From NCBI RefSeq assembly GCF_900890705.1, contig NZ_CAAHFH010000004.1, positions 1-64,000 of the forward strand: a DNA stretch of 64,000 nucleotides. Direction: 5' to 3'. The position numbers and the translations under genes were made by a program. Origin of the DNA: Pontiella sulfatireligans. Lineage in GTDB: Bacteria; Verrucomicrobiota; Kiritimatiellia; Kiritimatiellales; Pontiellaceae. The notes beneath the pieces were generated by a model. That model was not told where the DNA came from and made no database searches. It was given only the letters and a program-made list of their open reading frames with translations. This document shows, piece after piece, positions 1 to 9,491 of the stretch (position 1 is its first letter; each line of letters opens with the position of its first letter).

Positions 1-209
1 ATATCACACGGCGCAGAAAAAAACAACCTGCGTTCTGCGAAATCTTGACAGGATGGCGAGTTAAGGAGGCTGTTCCCTCTTCAGAAGAGGAGTTGCAACA
101 TTCATTTATCGGTGCGTAGCGGTTGGCCGCAACTCAGCATCAAAATGCTTAACCTCCCACCCATTAGGGGGGGGGGCTCTTCCGTGGCGCCTGTTTTGGT
201 CTTAATCCC
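1..209. other. Intergenic start of window, no gene seen
   Basis: No supported gene. The stretch holds a run of ten G at 167-176 just beyond the stop of the AI-2E-family gene. No T-tailed terminator hairpin is visible on the minus strand. Confidence 0.4.
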
Positions 210-1307
210 TCACTCCGCAACGGGAACAACATCTTCCACTGAGTTGACCCAGTCCATGAAGATTTCATATCCGACGGCCAGCAAAACCGCGCCGAGGAAC
301 AGGCCGATGAATCCGCCCACCACCATGCCGCCCAACGCGCCGATCAGCACGACCGGCATCGGAACATCAACGCCCCTCCCCAGCAACATGGGCTTGAGCA
401 CATTGTCAACCATCCCGGCCACCAAGATATAAAGGGTGAAAACGATTCTCAGCAAAATCGAAAGATCCCCGCCCATCCAAAGATAGGCAATCACCGGCAG
501 GGACACGACCATGGCCGGCAGCTGCATAATCCCGAGCAGCAAAACAATAACCGCCAGCACTCCAGCGGCCGGCACCTGGGCGAAATAGAATCCCGCGCCC
601 AACAACAGCGCTTGGACAAAGGCCACGCCCAGCACGCCGGCAACCACCGAACGAACCGTCGCAACCGACAGGCCCTGCAGCTGAGGCCCTTTAACGGGAC
701 CGGCCAACCGAATAAAGATGCGCCGCATAGCGCCGGTTCCCGGGACGCCCCATGCCATTATAATTCCGGCAACAACCAGTGCGCCCAGAAACAGGAATAC
801 AGAGCTGACCGAGCTTTTCACGAAGGTGAATGCCCGCATCGAGAGCGTTTTTAGTTCCGGTTTATACGTATCCAAGAAGCCGGAAAAATTCGCGGAGGCC
901 TGGTTCCAGGCCTTGTAGATTGGTTTGCCCACTACCGGCCATTCTTCAACAGAGGGTGCCGGCGGTTTAATGCTTAGCTGCTCGGTGGCCAGCTTTGCAT
1001 GAGCCGTTTTGATGTGGCTGACGAATGAGCCCCCGAGCGTGACCATCGGACCGCCGACGAGCAGCAGGCCGACCACCACCAGCACCGTCGACGCCCGGCC
1101 CTGTTTTCCGCCCATGCGCTTTGCCAGCATTTGATGCACTGGATAAAGCATGACCGCAAGCATCAGCCCCCAAGTCATGATCGCCGTGAACGGGGCAAAA
1201 ATGCGCACGCATAAAAACACCAAGAAAGCGACTAAACTGAAACGGATCAACGTGTTCATCAGCACCATAGACTGCATTTTTTCTGTCATAGTATTTTCTT
1301 CCGACAT
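210..1307 (-). CDS. AI-2E family transporter (PerM/YdiK-like permease)
   Basis: A 365-residue polytopic inner-membrane protein. The N-terminus has two closely spaced hydrophobic segments (about residues 20-60), then a long non-membrane loop of about 100 residues, then four to five further membrane segments. This is the layout of the AI-2E transporter (UPF0118) family. Characterised members export or import small molecules, or act as Na+/H+ antiporters; the substrate here cannot be told. It is the last gene of a minus-strand run, 26 bp after the outer-membrane efflux gene, so it is probably co-transcribed with the pump genes. The family call is firm, the function open. Confidence 0.88.
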   Translation of the reverse strand: MSEENTMTEKMQSMVLMNTLIRFSLVAFLVFLCVRIFAPFTAIMTWGLMLAVMLYPVHQMLAKRMGGKQGRASTVLVVVGLLLVGGPMVTLGGSFVSHIKTAHAKLATEQLSIKPPAPSVEEWPVVGKPIYKAWNQASANFSGFLDTYKPELKTLSMRAFTFVKSSVSSVFLFLGALVVAGIIMAWGVPGTGAMRRIFIRLAGPVKGPQLQGLSVATVRSVVAGVLGVAFVQALLLGAGFYFAQVPAAGVLAVIVLLLGIMQLPAMVVSLPVIAYLWMGGDLSILLRIVFTLYILVAGMVDNVLKPMLLGRGVDVPMPVVLIGALGGMVVGGFIGLFLGAVLLAVGYEIFMDWVNSVEDVVPVAE

Positions 1308-1333
1308 GGGAGTTCTCCTGATGATAAAGATAA

Positions 1334-2827
1334 TTATTTAAGCGTGTGCTTCCAGTATTTGGTTCGGTCCAGCATTTCGTCCTTAACCGACTCGGGAAGG
1401 AGATCGACCGGATCGCGGTTATCGCGAATCTGCCAGCCGCCGCCCAGCGCTTTGTAGAGCTTGACGAGATTTCCGGAAACATTGCCCTTGGCCGTGGCGA
1501 GCAGATCCTGCTGCTGGGCGTCGGAGCTCAGCGTGGAGATTACGGTGTTGAAAGGAATCAGGCCGTTTTTATACTGGGTCTGCGAAATATTCACGGCGCG
1601 TGCAGAGGCGTCGGCCGCCAACTGGTACGACACGAGTTGGTCGTGCGACTTGAGGTAGGCCACAATCGCGTTTTCCACATCGGCCTGCGCACTTAGCACC
1701 GTGTTCCGGTAATCAACCAGCTGCTGCTGGAACAGGGCATCCTGTAGCCGGATATTGCTGCGCAGCCGCCCATAGTTGAAAATGTTCCATTCAAACATGC
1801 CGGAGAGGCTCCAGTTTTCGCTGTCGCTTTCAAACAGCTCCCCTTCCTGGCTGCCGCTCGTTCCGACGGTGCCGCCGATGGAAAAGTGCGGATAGAGCTC
1901 CGTCACGGCATAGCCGATCTCGGCGCTCTGCGCTGCCAGCTGCCGCTCGGCGGTGCGGATGTCCGGACGCCGGCGGATCAAATCCTGCGGCATGCCGATG
2001 GCGATGTCGGCCTTCACCTTGGGAATTTGGTTGGTGGCGGTCAGCAGATGCGTCATGGCCTGCGGAGGCTCTCCGAGCAAAACCGCCAGCGAATTTTTAA
2101 ACTGCTGGAGCGACACCTCATAGGTCGAGATGGTGGCCTTGGTATTGTTCAGCAGGCTTTCGGCCTGATCAACGTCCAGCTCGCTGACCTCGCCGGCATT
2201 AAACTTGGCCTGGGCAATCCGCAGATTGTCCTCCTGCAGCGTAATGTTGGTTTTGGCTACTTCCACCCGGCTTTGGTAGGTCCGGATCAAAATATAATTT
2301 TGGGCCACTTGGGAAATCAGGGAGACGAGTGCGCCGTCATAGCTTGCAACACTGGCATCCAGCTCCGCAGAAGCCGACTCCACCTGACGGCTGAAGCGCC
2401 CCCACAAATCGGCTTCCCACGCAATGTTCAGGCCGAGGCTGTAGTTGTTCGCAATCATTTCGTTCGCTTTCGAGCGCGAGGCTCCGCCGGTGGCCTGCTG
2501 CTGTTGCGGAAACTGGCTGCCGAACGCAATGGCCAGCTGCTGCTGCGACTGCAACACGCGCAAGGCCGCCGACCGAAGCGACAGGTTTTCCTGCAGCGCC
2601 TGTTCGACCAAAAGATCAAGCTCGGCATCCGCAAAAGCCGTCTTCCACCATTCGGGATCCGTGGGCGGCGCATTGGTGACCAGCGAAGCCTCTAATTCGC
2701 TCCAACCGGTTTCTACAGCTGCCTCGGGCTCGGCGTATTCGGGGCCAACCGCAACGCAGCCGCCGAGCACGGACGCCAGCAAAAGGCCGGCCGCTCCAAT
2801 TTTCCAATCCTTGGAAAAACGTCTCAC
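1334..2827 (-). CDS. Outer membrane efflux lipoprotein (NodT/OprM family)
   Basis: A 497-residue TolC-like channel protein of a tripartite pump. The lipobox LGGC near residue 23 predicts an outer-membrane lipoprotein. The start motif CVAVGPEYAEP and the repeat signature MPQDLIRRRPDIRTAERQL are typical of the NodT subfamily; two OEP repeats follow. The start is GTG at 2827 and overlaps the TGA of the upstream HlyD gene by 4 bp (GTGA), which implies translational coupling. Residues 4-9 (FSKDWK) are encoded by a copy of a dispersed palindrome (TTTTCCAA-N3-TTGGAAAA at 2800-2818), so a repeat seems to have been absorbed into the signal-peptide region. Confidence 0.93.
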   Translation of the reverse strand: MRRFSKDWKIGAAGLLLASVLGGCVAVGPEYAEPEAAVETGWSELEASLVTNAPPTDPEWWKTAFADAELDLLVEQALQENLSLRSAALRVLQSQQQLAIAFGSQFPQQQQATGGASRSKANEMIANNYSLGLNIAWEADLWGRFSRQVESASAELDASVASYDGALVSLISQVAQNYILIRTYQSRVEVAKTNITLQEDNLRIAQAKFNAGEVSELDVDQAESLLNNTKATISTYEVSLQQFKNSLAVLLGEPPQAMTHLLTATNQIPKVKADIAIGMPQDLIRRRPDIRTAERQLAAQSAEIGYAVTELYPHFSIGGTVGTSGSQEGELFESDSENWSLSGMFEWNIFNYGRLRSNIRLQDALFQQQLVDYRNTVLSAQADVENAIVAYLKSHDQLVSYQLAADASARAVNISQTQYKNGLIPFNTVISTLSSDAQQQDLLATAKGNVSGNLVKLYKALGGGWQIRDNRDPVDLLPESVKDEMLDRTKYWKHTLK

Positions 2828-3921
2828 TGTTTTTCCCCCGAACCCGTGTGCACCAGAATCGAAGCCGTGGTGCCCACGCGCAGTTCAACCCCGTCCGGCA
2901 GCTTGTCGAGATGAATCCGCACGGGCACACGCTGCGCCAACCGGATCCATTCAAAGGTCGGGCTGATGGTGGGCAGCAACTCAAAGCCGGTGCTGCCGTC
3001 CTGCTGGGCAATGCCCCATCCAAGGCTGTCGACCGTGCCTTTGATCGGCTTGTCCGGATACGACATCAGCGTGACCTTGGCCTCGTTGCCGCTGCGTATG
3101 TTTTCGATGGTGTTTTCCTTGAAGAATCCCACGATCCAGTAGCTATTGACGTCCACCAATGCCAGCACCGGCTGGTTGGCGACGGCCTGGCTGCCGTCGC
3201 GCAGATTGAGGTTGGTGATATAGCCGGCCACCGGCGCGCGCACCTTGGTGAATTCAAGATTAAGCTCCGCCGTGCGCACCGCCGCCTGCGCCGCGCGCAG
3301 GCTGGCGTTGGCGTCGCCGGGTTCGCCGAGGTTGGCTTTGGCCTCGGCCAGCGCCGCCTCGGCCTGAGCCAGTCCTGCATGGGCCTGGGTCAAGCTGGCC
3401 ACGGAACCCTTGCGCTCTTCGATGGAAACGTCGCGGTTGGCCTTGGCCCGCTCGACCGACTTTTGGGAGGTGGCCTTTTGCGGCAGCATTTCCTGCTGCC
3501 GCGCATATTCGGCTTTCACTTTTTCAATCTGGGCATCGACCTGCTTAATGCCGGCTTCGGCCTGCACGACCGAGGCTTCCGCAGATTTTACGTTGGCCTC
3601 TGCAGACAGCACTTTCTTTTCCAGCGCCACATAGTTGTCCTTGGCTTCATCATACTGCGCCCGGGCCTGCGCGAGATCGGCCTCGAAGGTGCGCGGATCA
3701 ATTTCGAACAGCACATCGCCGGCCTCTACAAACTGGTTGTCCACCAAGGGAAGGTTGATGATCGGGCCGGACACCCGCGGCGTGATCTGAATGACCTCAG
3801 CGCGTACCTGTCCGTCACGCGTGCGGGGATTGATGCTGTGGTTTTTGGCCATCAGGGCAACCGCTAGGACAGCCACCAGAACCACCAGTCCAGTTGTGAT
3901 ATATTTTGGATTCATTTTCAT
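2824..3921 (-). CDS. HlyD family periplasmic adaptor (AaeA/EmrA-like)
   Basis: A 365-residue membrane-fusion protein with one N-terminal membrane anchor (about residues 8-26), a biotinyl-lipoyl half motif (VSGPIINLPLVDNQFVEAGD), a long alanine/glutamate-rich coiled-coil hairpin (about 75-205), the second lipoyl half (TKVRAPVAGYITNLNLRDG) and a beta-barrel domain. It would link the FUSC-type inner-membrane exporter to the outer-membrane channel. It starts 4 bp after the DUF1656 gene and overlaps the next gene by 4 bp. Family call by motif; the aromatic-acid exporter role comes from the neighbours. Confidence 0.93.
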   Translation of the reverse strand: MKMNPKYITTGLVVLVAVLAVALMAKNHSINPRTRDGQVRAEVIQITPRVSGPIINLPLVDNQFVEAGDVLFEIDPRTFEADLAQARAQYDEAKDNYVALEKKVLSAEANVKSAEASVVQAEAGIKQVDAQIEKVKAEYARQQEMLPQKATSQKSVERAKANRDVSIEERKGSVASLTQAHAGLAQAEAALAEAKANLGEPGDANASLRAAQAAVRTAELNLEFTKVRAPVAGYITNLNLRDGSQAVANQPVLALVDVNSYWIVGFFKENTIENIRSGNEAKVTLMSYPDKPIKGTVDSLGWGIAQQDGSTGFELLPTISPTFEWIRLAQRVPVRIHLDKLPDGVELRVGTTASILVHTGSGEKQ

Positions 3922-3925
3922 AGAA

Positions 3926-4138
3926 TTACACCTTTACGACAAACGTTCCGATCAGAACGGTATAAATGACACTCAGCGCCAGAAAGACCAGCGGGGGATA
4001 AAAAAAGTATTTGGAAAGCCGGCAGCGGTTGAGCAGCCAAGCCGTTGCAACAGCCGCCAGCACGCCCAGGAAACCGGCCACCATTAACGGCGGCATATAC
4101 ACCCCGCCCACGGCAAAATCATGCGGCATTTGATTCAT
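3926..4138 (-). CDS. DUF1656 small membrane protein (AaeX-like)
   Basis: A 70-residue protein starting MNQMPHDFAVGGVYMPPLM, with two hydrophobic segments (about residues 15-36 and 45-66). This is the size and pattern of DUF1656/AaeX proteins, which are almost always found between a FUSC-type exporter and its HlyD partner, as here. A longer reading frame extends upstream to 4432 but lies inside the FUSC gene. The ATG at 4138 gives the family's length and was chosen. Its role in the pump is unknown. Confidence 0.85.
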   Translation of the reverse strand: MNQMPHDFAVGGVYMPPLMVAGFLGVLAAVATAWLLNRCRLSKYFFYPPLVFLALSVIYTVLIGTFVVKV

Positions 4139-4157
4139 ATCTGATTCCTCTGTTCCA

Positions 4158-6311
4158 TCAATAAAACCGTTCTTCGCGCCAGGGCGTCCAATTGATTGCG
4201 CCCGTGTTTCCGGCATAGTCGACCAAGGCTTCGGACAACCCGCGGTACGCCCCCAGCAAATGATAAAACCGTTCCGCATCCTGAAGGCTAAGGACACGCT
4301 CCTCCGGCAGCGATGCAAGGGCCGCCATGCGCACTTCCAACCGCTCCCGGATTCCAGCCAAACGGGAAGAAAACTGCTGGTGGTCTCCAGAGGCTGGATC
4401 GGCCGACAGCTGCCGCGCAACGTCCTGCACATCTTTGCGCCATTCGATAAAGTCGGTCTGGAGTTCCTTCTCCAGCGCCGGAGACTGAAGCTGGTTGCGC
4501 TCTTCCAGCAGTTCTGTCATTCGGAAGCTGAGCGACTGCACGCTGGCCAGCATCGCCTGAACCAGCTCCTTCGTGGTTCCCCCAAGAATCTTTTCGTCCA
4601 ATCCTGGCGCCCAGCTTCCGATTTTTTCCGGCAGGCTGGCCACCTCGTGCAGATGAAAGTTTTTACGCTGTCCCGCCATCCACGAATCCGATTTCGGCGC
4701 AGCAAGCAGATATTCATAACTCCGGAAAAAGCGGCGCAGGAGCCGCAGCATGGCACGGTCCGGCCGGGATAAAAACGGAATATTCGCCGTAACCAGCAGC
4801 AACACAAAAAGAAGCGGGAACATCAAGGCTGTGCCGGCCACCACCATAAAGCTATAGCTCTGTTCATTGGAAATTGACGCAATCGAAATAAACATGGCCA
4901 GTCCGAAGGCTCTGACCAGCATCTGCTTGGGGGCGGCAAAAAAATAACAGAAGCCGAAGACCACAACAAAAATCAGCAAGCCGAGTTCCTGATAGCTGGA
5001 CAGCCGGGGCATAATGCAGAGATAGATAAGACTGGCGCATATCACCCCGAAGATTACCGGACCGGCCAGCTTATTCACCCGTAGCTGAGGACTCGTTGCG
5101 AATATCATGCCCAGAGGCCCCGCCATCGACACCAGCCCGCTTCCGCCCGGAATGCAATCCACATAAATCAAGGCTAGATAGGCCAGCCACAACGTCAGCA
5201 TCGCGCGGAAGGCGGCGAGTCCCCGGTCGGGATCAAATGCAGCAGCGGTGCGCGAGGCAGCCACCTCGCTGACCGTGAGCGGGCCAAACCCTTTGATGCC
5301 GCCGACCTGTTCAAACATGGACTGCGTGATGCCATCGAGCTCCTTCAGACGCTTCCAAGCCACCACCACAGCGGCACGCTGAAAGTGCGGAAGCGCTTTT
5401 AGTTCGGATTGATCCAGCGCCAGCGCAACGGCTTCGGGCTGTTGCGGCGGGTCCTCCCCTTTCAGCATACGTTCAATCTGGACAAACCGCTGATCTAGTT
5501 CAGCGCTGAAGGCGGAAAGATTGGGGAGCAGGCGCGCAAGGTCCAACAACTGAATTTCGGCAACGTTCTGGCTCCACCGCTCCACCGTTTCCGTCAGCTT
5601 AAAAACCAACCCGCGATAGACCTGCCAAGCCTGCCGGTCTTCCCACACCTCATAGGTGTCGGCCACCGCGGCCGCCAGCAGCTGCGCAAAGCGGGTCTGC
5701 CCTTGAAGCACCTGCGCTTTCAACGACGGCACTTCATTCTCAGCCTCGGGCTGGGTTATCCGTTCAAAGCAAGCGATGAGCAGCTGCCGGTGCGCCTCGG
5801 CCTGCGCATGGACGGAGTCCACAAAAACCGAGCGGGAAGAGGCCGGCCAAAGCAACAGCGCCACCACGCTGTAGACCAGAATGCCCAGTCCGGTTTCTTC
5901 CGCGCGAAGCACCGCCATGCTGAAGGCATTGGTAGGGTCGGGACCGGTATCCATGCAGACAATCACGCTGACAAGGCCAGCCACGTTCCAGAAATACGGG
6001 TTCTTCGGTCCGGCCATCATGTAGGTGCATACACCGATAAAGACCGACAGAATCCCCATGAAAAGCCAGCGCTCCTGCGGAAAGAGCGCAACAAACAGCA
6101 GGGACGCGCCCGCGCCCAGCAAGGTCCCGCTCATCCGCAACGCCGCCTTGGTGAACGACTGCCCGATGGTCGCCAGACTACAAAAGGCCACGACAAAGCC
6201 CGCCCACATCGGTTTTTCCCAGCCCCAGCTCAGCGCAAGACCATAGGCAATGCTCATGGCCAAAGCGGTCTTGATCGCCTCTTTTGCTTTTCTGGAGGGA
6301 AAATCAATCAT
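4158..6311 (-). CDS. FUSC family exporter (AaeB-like)
   Basis: A 717-residue inner-membrane protein with two halves, each a cluster of about five to six membrane segments (about residues 15-165 and 375-520) followed by a helical cytoplasmic domain. This is the layout of the FUSC/AaeB aromatic-acid exporters. The start region (SRKAKEAIKTALAMSIAYGLAL) matches the family. With the DUF1656, HlyD and outer-membrane genes downstream it forms a complete efflux system. By analogy with AaeB the substrate could be hydroxylated aromatic acids; that is inference. Confidence 0.9.
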   Translation of the reverse strand: MIDFPSRKAKEAIKTALAMSIAYGLALSWGWEKPMWAGFVVAFCSLATIGQSFTKAALRMSGTLLGAGASLLFVALFPQERWLFMGILSVFIGVCTYMMAGPKNPYFWNVAGLVSVIVCMDTGPDPTNAFSMAVLRAEETGLGILVYSVVALLLWPASSRSVFVDSVHAQAEAHRQLLIACFERITQPEAENEVPSLKAQVLQGQTRFAQLLAAAVADTYEVWEDRQAWQVYRGLVFKLTETVERWSQNVAEIQLLDLARLLPNLSAFSAELDQRFVQIERMLKGEDPPQQPEAVALALDQSELKALPHFQRAAVVVAWKRLKELDGITQSMFEQVGGIKGFGPLTVSEVAASRTAAAFDPDRGLAAFRAMLTLWLAYLALIYVDCIPGGSGLVSMAGPLGMIFATSPQLRVNKLAGPVIFGVICASLIYLCIMPRLSSYQELGLLIFVVVFGFCYFFAAPKQMLVRAFGLAMFISIASISNEQSYSFMVVAGTALMFPLLFVLLLVTANIPFLSRPDRAMLRLLRRFFRSYEYLLAAPKSDSWMAGQRKNFHLHEVASLPEKIGSWAPGLDEKILGGTTKELVQAMLASVQSLSFRMTELLEERNQLQSPALEKELQTDFIEWRKDVQDVARQLSADPASGDHQQFSSRLAGIRERLEVRMAALASLPEERVLSLQDAERFYHLLGAYRGLSEALVDYAGNTGAINWTPWREERFY

Positions 6312-6320
6312 TGGTTTGGC

Positions 6321-7541
6321 TTATGCCGTTTCCGGCTCCGCGCGCTTCAACCGCGCAGCGAGCAAGGCAACCAGCGGGTTGGCGCTCAGGCCATGGCCAA
6401 TGACACTCAGCAAAATGGTGCAGACCGCCGTCATGGTGATGGTCTCGGCATGAGGAAGGTGCTTGTTGAGCACGATCACCGCAAAGACAATGCTGGCCAG
6501 CCCGCGCGGCCCGAACCAGCCCATGAACAGTTTTTGATCGATCCGCAACTTCAGGCCGGTCAGCACCAGGAAGACCGGCAGCATCCGGATGACGGTTAGG
6601 CTGAGAATGGAATAGAGCAGGATGGACCAGCTGTACAGGCCGATCGATTTTCCAATGACCACGGCGCCAAAGCACACCCAGGTGATGATGGCCAGCGTAT
6701 CGCCGGTGCCCTCAGCCGCCAGTAGATATTCAGTCTTGTGCCGCTTGGCAAGGGCGCCGGCGAGCAGGCCTCCTGTGAAGCAGGCAATAAATCCGCTGCC
6801 GCCGAGGAGCTGGGTAACGGCATAACAGGTGAAGGCCAGCGCCAGCACCGGCAACTGCCTCCAGCTTTCGGTAATCCACCCGTGGCGGGCGGCCATCTTG
6901 ACGATATGCCCCGCCAGAAAAGTCAGGCCAAGGCCCACGGCCAAGCCGATGCCGATTTGCTCTCCGACCAGTTTAAGTGCCAGCGCTTCGGTGTTACCCT
7001 CAGCCGTTCCCGTTACGGGGGGAATGAGCGCCAGGAAGATAAAGAGGATCGGCACGCAGATGCCGTCGTTAAGGCCGCTTTCCACATTCAGCCCTTCGCG
7101 GATATTTCCCGGAACGGATTTGTTGGTCACCACCGCCTTGCCCAGCGCCGCATCGGTGGGGGCCAGCATGGTGGCTATAATGGCCACCTCCAGCCAGGTC
7201 AGCTCGGGGAACATAAGCATCCCCGCGCCAAAGCCCAGTACGATGGTGAGAGGAAGGCCGATGAGCAGAAGGCGCACCGGAATCTGCGAGCTGCGCTTGA
7301 GAATGCCCAGGTTGGCGTTGGCCGCATCCGTGAAAAGCACCAACGCCAGAGTCAGTTCCGCCAAGGTGCGCATTTCCTCGGCATTGACATCCACCTTCAA
7401 CAAATCCAACCAAATCGGCCCCATGATGAGGCCAAAAGCCGCAAAAACCACAGCGCCGTTGATCGGCGTTCGTTCAAGCCCGCCGCTCACGATGCTGTAT
7501 AAAAAAACAAACGCGCCAAGAATCGCTAGATTTTCATACAT
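6321..7541 (-). CDS. CPA1-type Na+(K+)/H+ antiporter
   Basis: A 406-residue protein with 11-12 membrane segments. The ion-site motif APTDAALG (about residues 123-130) and the conserved ESGLNDG (about 152-158) mark the NhaP branch of cation:proton antiporters; MGWFGPRGLASI near residue 335 is also typical. There is no C-terminal regulatory domain. It lies 9 bp upstream of the FUSC gene and may be the first gene of the operon. Exchange of Na+ or K+ for protons is the expected role; which ion is used cannot be read from sequence. Confidence 0.92.
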   Translation of the reverse strand: MYENLAILGAFVFLYSIVSGGLERTPINGAVVFAAFGLIMGPIWLDLLKVDVNAEEMRTLAELTLALVLFTDAANANLGILKRSSQIPVRLLLIGLPLTIVLGFGAGMLMFPELTWLEVAIIATMLAPTDAALGKAVVTNKSVPGNIREGLNVESGLNDGICVPILFIFLALIPPVTGTAEGNTEALALKLVGEQIGIGLAVGLGLTFLAGHIVKMAARHGWITESWRQLPVLALAFTCYAVTQLLGGSGFIACFTGGLLAGALAKRHKTEYLLAAEGTGDTLAIITWVCFGAVVIGKSIGLYSWSILLYSILSLTVIRMLPVFLVLTGLKLRIDQKLFMGWFGPRGLASIVFAVIVLNKHLPHAETITMTAVCTILLSVIGHGLSANPLVALLAARLKRAEPETA

Positions 7542-7643
7542 GACGTTCCTCCCTGAAAACTAATTATTAACGCCTGTAAAAACTTACTGATTGATTCCAA
7601 ACGGGGCAAGCAAACCACTAGCCCCAAAGTCCCAGCAACATCC

Positions 7644-8153
7644 CTACCCGTCAGTTGACCGCTTGCCGAAGAAAATGGACACTACCTTTTCCCGCCCGAG
7701 CGCCCCCACGAGGGTTGAGGTGGCGTTATATACGATTAAAAACAGAACGGTAATCAGATGCGTTGCGACAAACCGGTGCCAATGAATCTCTCCGCCGAGG
7801 TGCTTGAAAGCTTCCCACGCACCCCCGCTTTTTTTAATGAGAGGAATCCATTCCTCCAGAATTTGAAAGACCAGCACAATCGATGCATAAAGCAGGCTGC
7901 GCCAGATGACATTATAGACCAGGCGGTTTTTTTTGAACCAGTTGGAAATGGGCAGCAGATCAGCAATCAGAATCGACTTACCGACAATTAATGCGCCGAT
8001 AAGGGCCGCGACCGATGATTTTGCAGGAATTCCATACTGGTTGACCATCAACGAGCGAATGATGATAATCACATAAAACAGTACGAGGAAGTACAGAAAG
8101 GGCGGCAACAGCTCCAACAGTTCTTTTTTGATTACAGCCAATGCTTTTTTCAT
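7644..8153 (-). CDS. Hypothetical membrane protein
   Basis: A protein of 169 residues if it begins at the ATG (8153) preceding KKALAVIKKELLELL, which has a GGGA-type ribosome site upstream; a start seven codons earlier is possible. Three to four hydrophobic segments are seen (about residues 15-37, 45-68, 88-110, 135-158). The family is not recognised. It is about 100 bp upstream of the antiporter gene on the same strand, so linkage to ion transport is possible but not shown. Confidence 0.7.
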   Translation of the reverse strand: MKKALAVIKKELLELLPPFLYFLVLFYVIIIIRSLMVNQYGIPAKSSVAALIGALIVGKSILIADLLPISNWFKKNRLVYNVIWRSLLYASIVLVFQILEEWIPLIKKSGGAWEAFKHLGGEIHWHRFVATHLITVLFLIVYNATSTLVGALGREKVVSIFFGKRSTDG

Positions 8154-8536
8154 GGTCCCATTCCCTCGGTTCACAGCCCACCCGACTCAAATCTGTCTGT
8201 CTGACTGACTGTTTCTATAAAATCCTGCAGCTTTCCTAAACTCTATTCTGATTAATACTGCACGGACTGAACCGATTGAATGAAGCCGTTAATCCCAAAA
8301 GCAAAAACCTCCAGACACCAATGGAGGGTTCCGCTTCGTCGGAACCTAGCGGTGACCAAGCGCCGCCCTCCAGCTCTCTATAATTTAAGCGATGGGCAAC
8401 CAGTCTCCATCGCCCACAATGGGGGATAAACGAGGTACTGACAAACTTAGCTCACCCTCGTAGACAGGGAACCAATATGCCACAAAATCATGATCGGGGT
8501 TTAGAGGTAATGGCAATGAATTAAAGAGTTTTTCAT

Positions 8537-8738
8537 ACACCGAAGGTGTTTGTGTTTCATCATCAGCCCCGGGTTGGAACAACCCTGGGGCGGGTGCAAA
8601 GAAAACATCAACCCCAACGGGGTTGTGTCCAAACCAAACCCAAAGGGACACAACGCTTTCAGCGTTGATTGCCTTCCTGCGAACAACCCAAGGTAGCCGT
8701 TGGCAACCTTGGGCTTATGACAAAGCCCTTTCAGGGCT
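8537..8738. repeat. Chain of short palindromes
   Basis: At least five short hairpins follow one another: ACACCGAAGGTGT (8537-8549), CAACCCCAACGGGGTTG (8609-8625), AACGCTTTCAGCGTT (8654-8668), an imperfect CCAAGG...CCTTGG pair (about 8690-8712) and AGCCCTTTCAGGGCT (8724-8738). Each has a different stem. Frames through such chains are often wrongly called as proteins. The look is that of a dispersed repeat block, not a gene. Confidence 0.7.
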
Positions 8739-8806
8739 GTTCGCGTGGTAAACGACCTTAAGTCCGTTCCATTAGGGTTTAGAGGCACCGTGCAACAACA
8801 GGATAT

Positions 8807-8886
8807 GGTAAAAAATGGAAGGTAAAATATTAAGGAAGAGATACATACATCCCTCGGGCTCTATTTTTTACCTTCCATTTTTTACC
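8807..8886. repeat. Long inverted repeat with about 24-bp arms
   Basis: The arm at 8807-8830 (starting GGTAAAAAATGGAAGG) is repeated inverted at 8863-8886 (ending CCTTCCATTTTTTACC) with one or two mismatches and a 32-bp spacer. It lies just past the stop of the disrupted zinc-binding protein gene, so the RNA hairpin could serve as its transcript end. A MITE-like origin is an alternative. Confidence 0.7.
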
Positions 8887-9491
8887 TAACCCGCCAGAAC
8901 TGCTTTACGGAGTTGGCGGCATTGCTCAGTGCGTTTTCAGGTTCTGCAGGTTTTCCTGCATGACCGTAAAATAGTCGCCGTGGGCGGGGCGGTTGCCACA
9001 GGGATCGAAGACGCGGGGTTGCAGGCCTTTCTTTTCCACCATGAGCTGGATGGTCGGGAGCGGCGCTCCTTCCCACAGCATGATTTTCGCGGGGTGCGCT
9101 TCGAGCATGTCATCGAGCTCCCGCTCCATAGTTTGATCCGGAAGCGCATCCGGTTCCCAGTGCACGCTTTTCATGTTCAGTCCATATCGCTGGGTCAGAT
9201 ATTGATAGACCGGATGCGATCCAATCAACGGTTCGTTTTTTATCTCAGAAAAGGCGGCTTCGAACTGGGCATCGAGCTCGCGCAACTCCTTTTCCAATGC
9301 CTGGCAGTTGGCCTCAAACGTTGGCGCATGTTCTTTCCAACGATAGGAAAAAACATCGCGAATGGCGCTGGCCTGCTGTACCGCCAGTTGCGGATCGAGC
9401 CAAGTGGTAAAGGCGATTTCGCCATGGGCATGCTTTTCCCCTGCCCCGTGAGCATGGGCCGCCGCTCCGCCGATGGAAATGAATTGATTCC

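Larger units (their letters stand above)
8154..8925. other. Gene-poor interval rich in palindromes
   Basis: No convincing gene in 770 bp. Short open frames here are produced by repeats. From 8308 to 8346 there are two adjacent hairpins (CCTCCA/TGGAGG, then GGTTCCG/CGGAACC around CTTCGT). Positions 8537-8738 hold a chain of perfect short palindromes and 8807-8886 a long inverted repeat, both listed separately. Confidence 0.6.

Noticed and set aside
8385..8788. Two open frames on the minus strand (88 and 95 codons)
   Set aside because: They run through a chain of palindromes; the sequence is repeat-derived and has no protein-like features.
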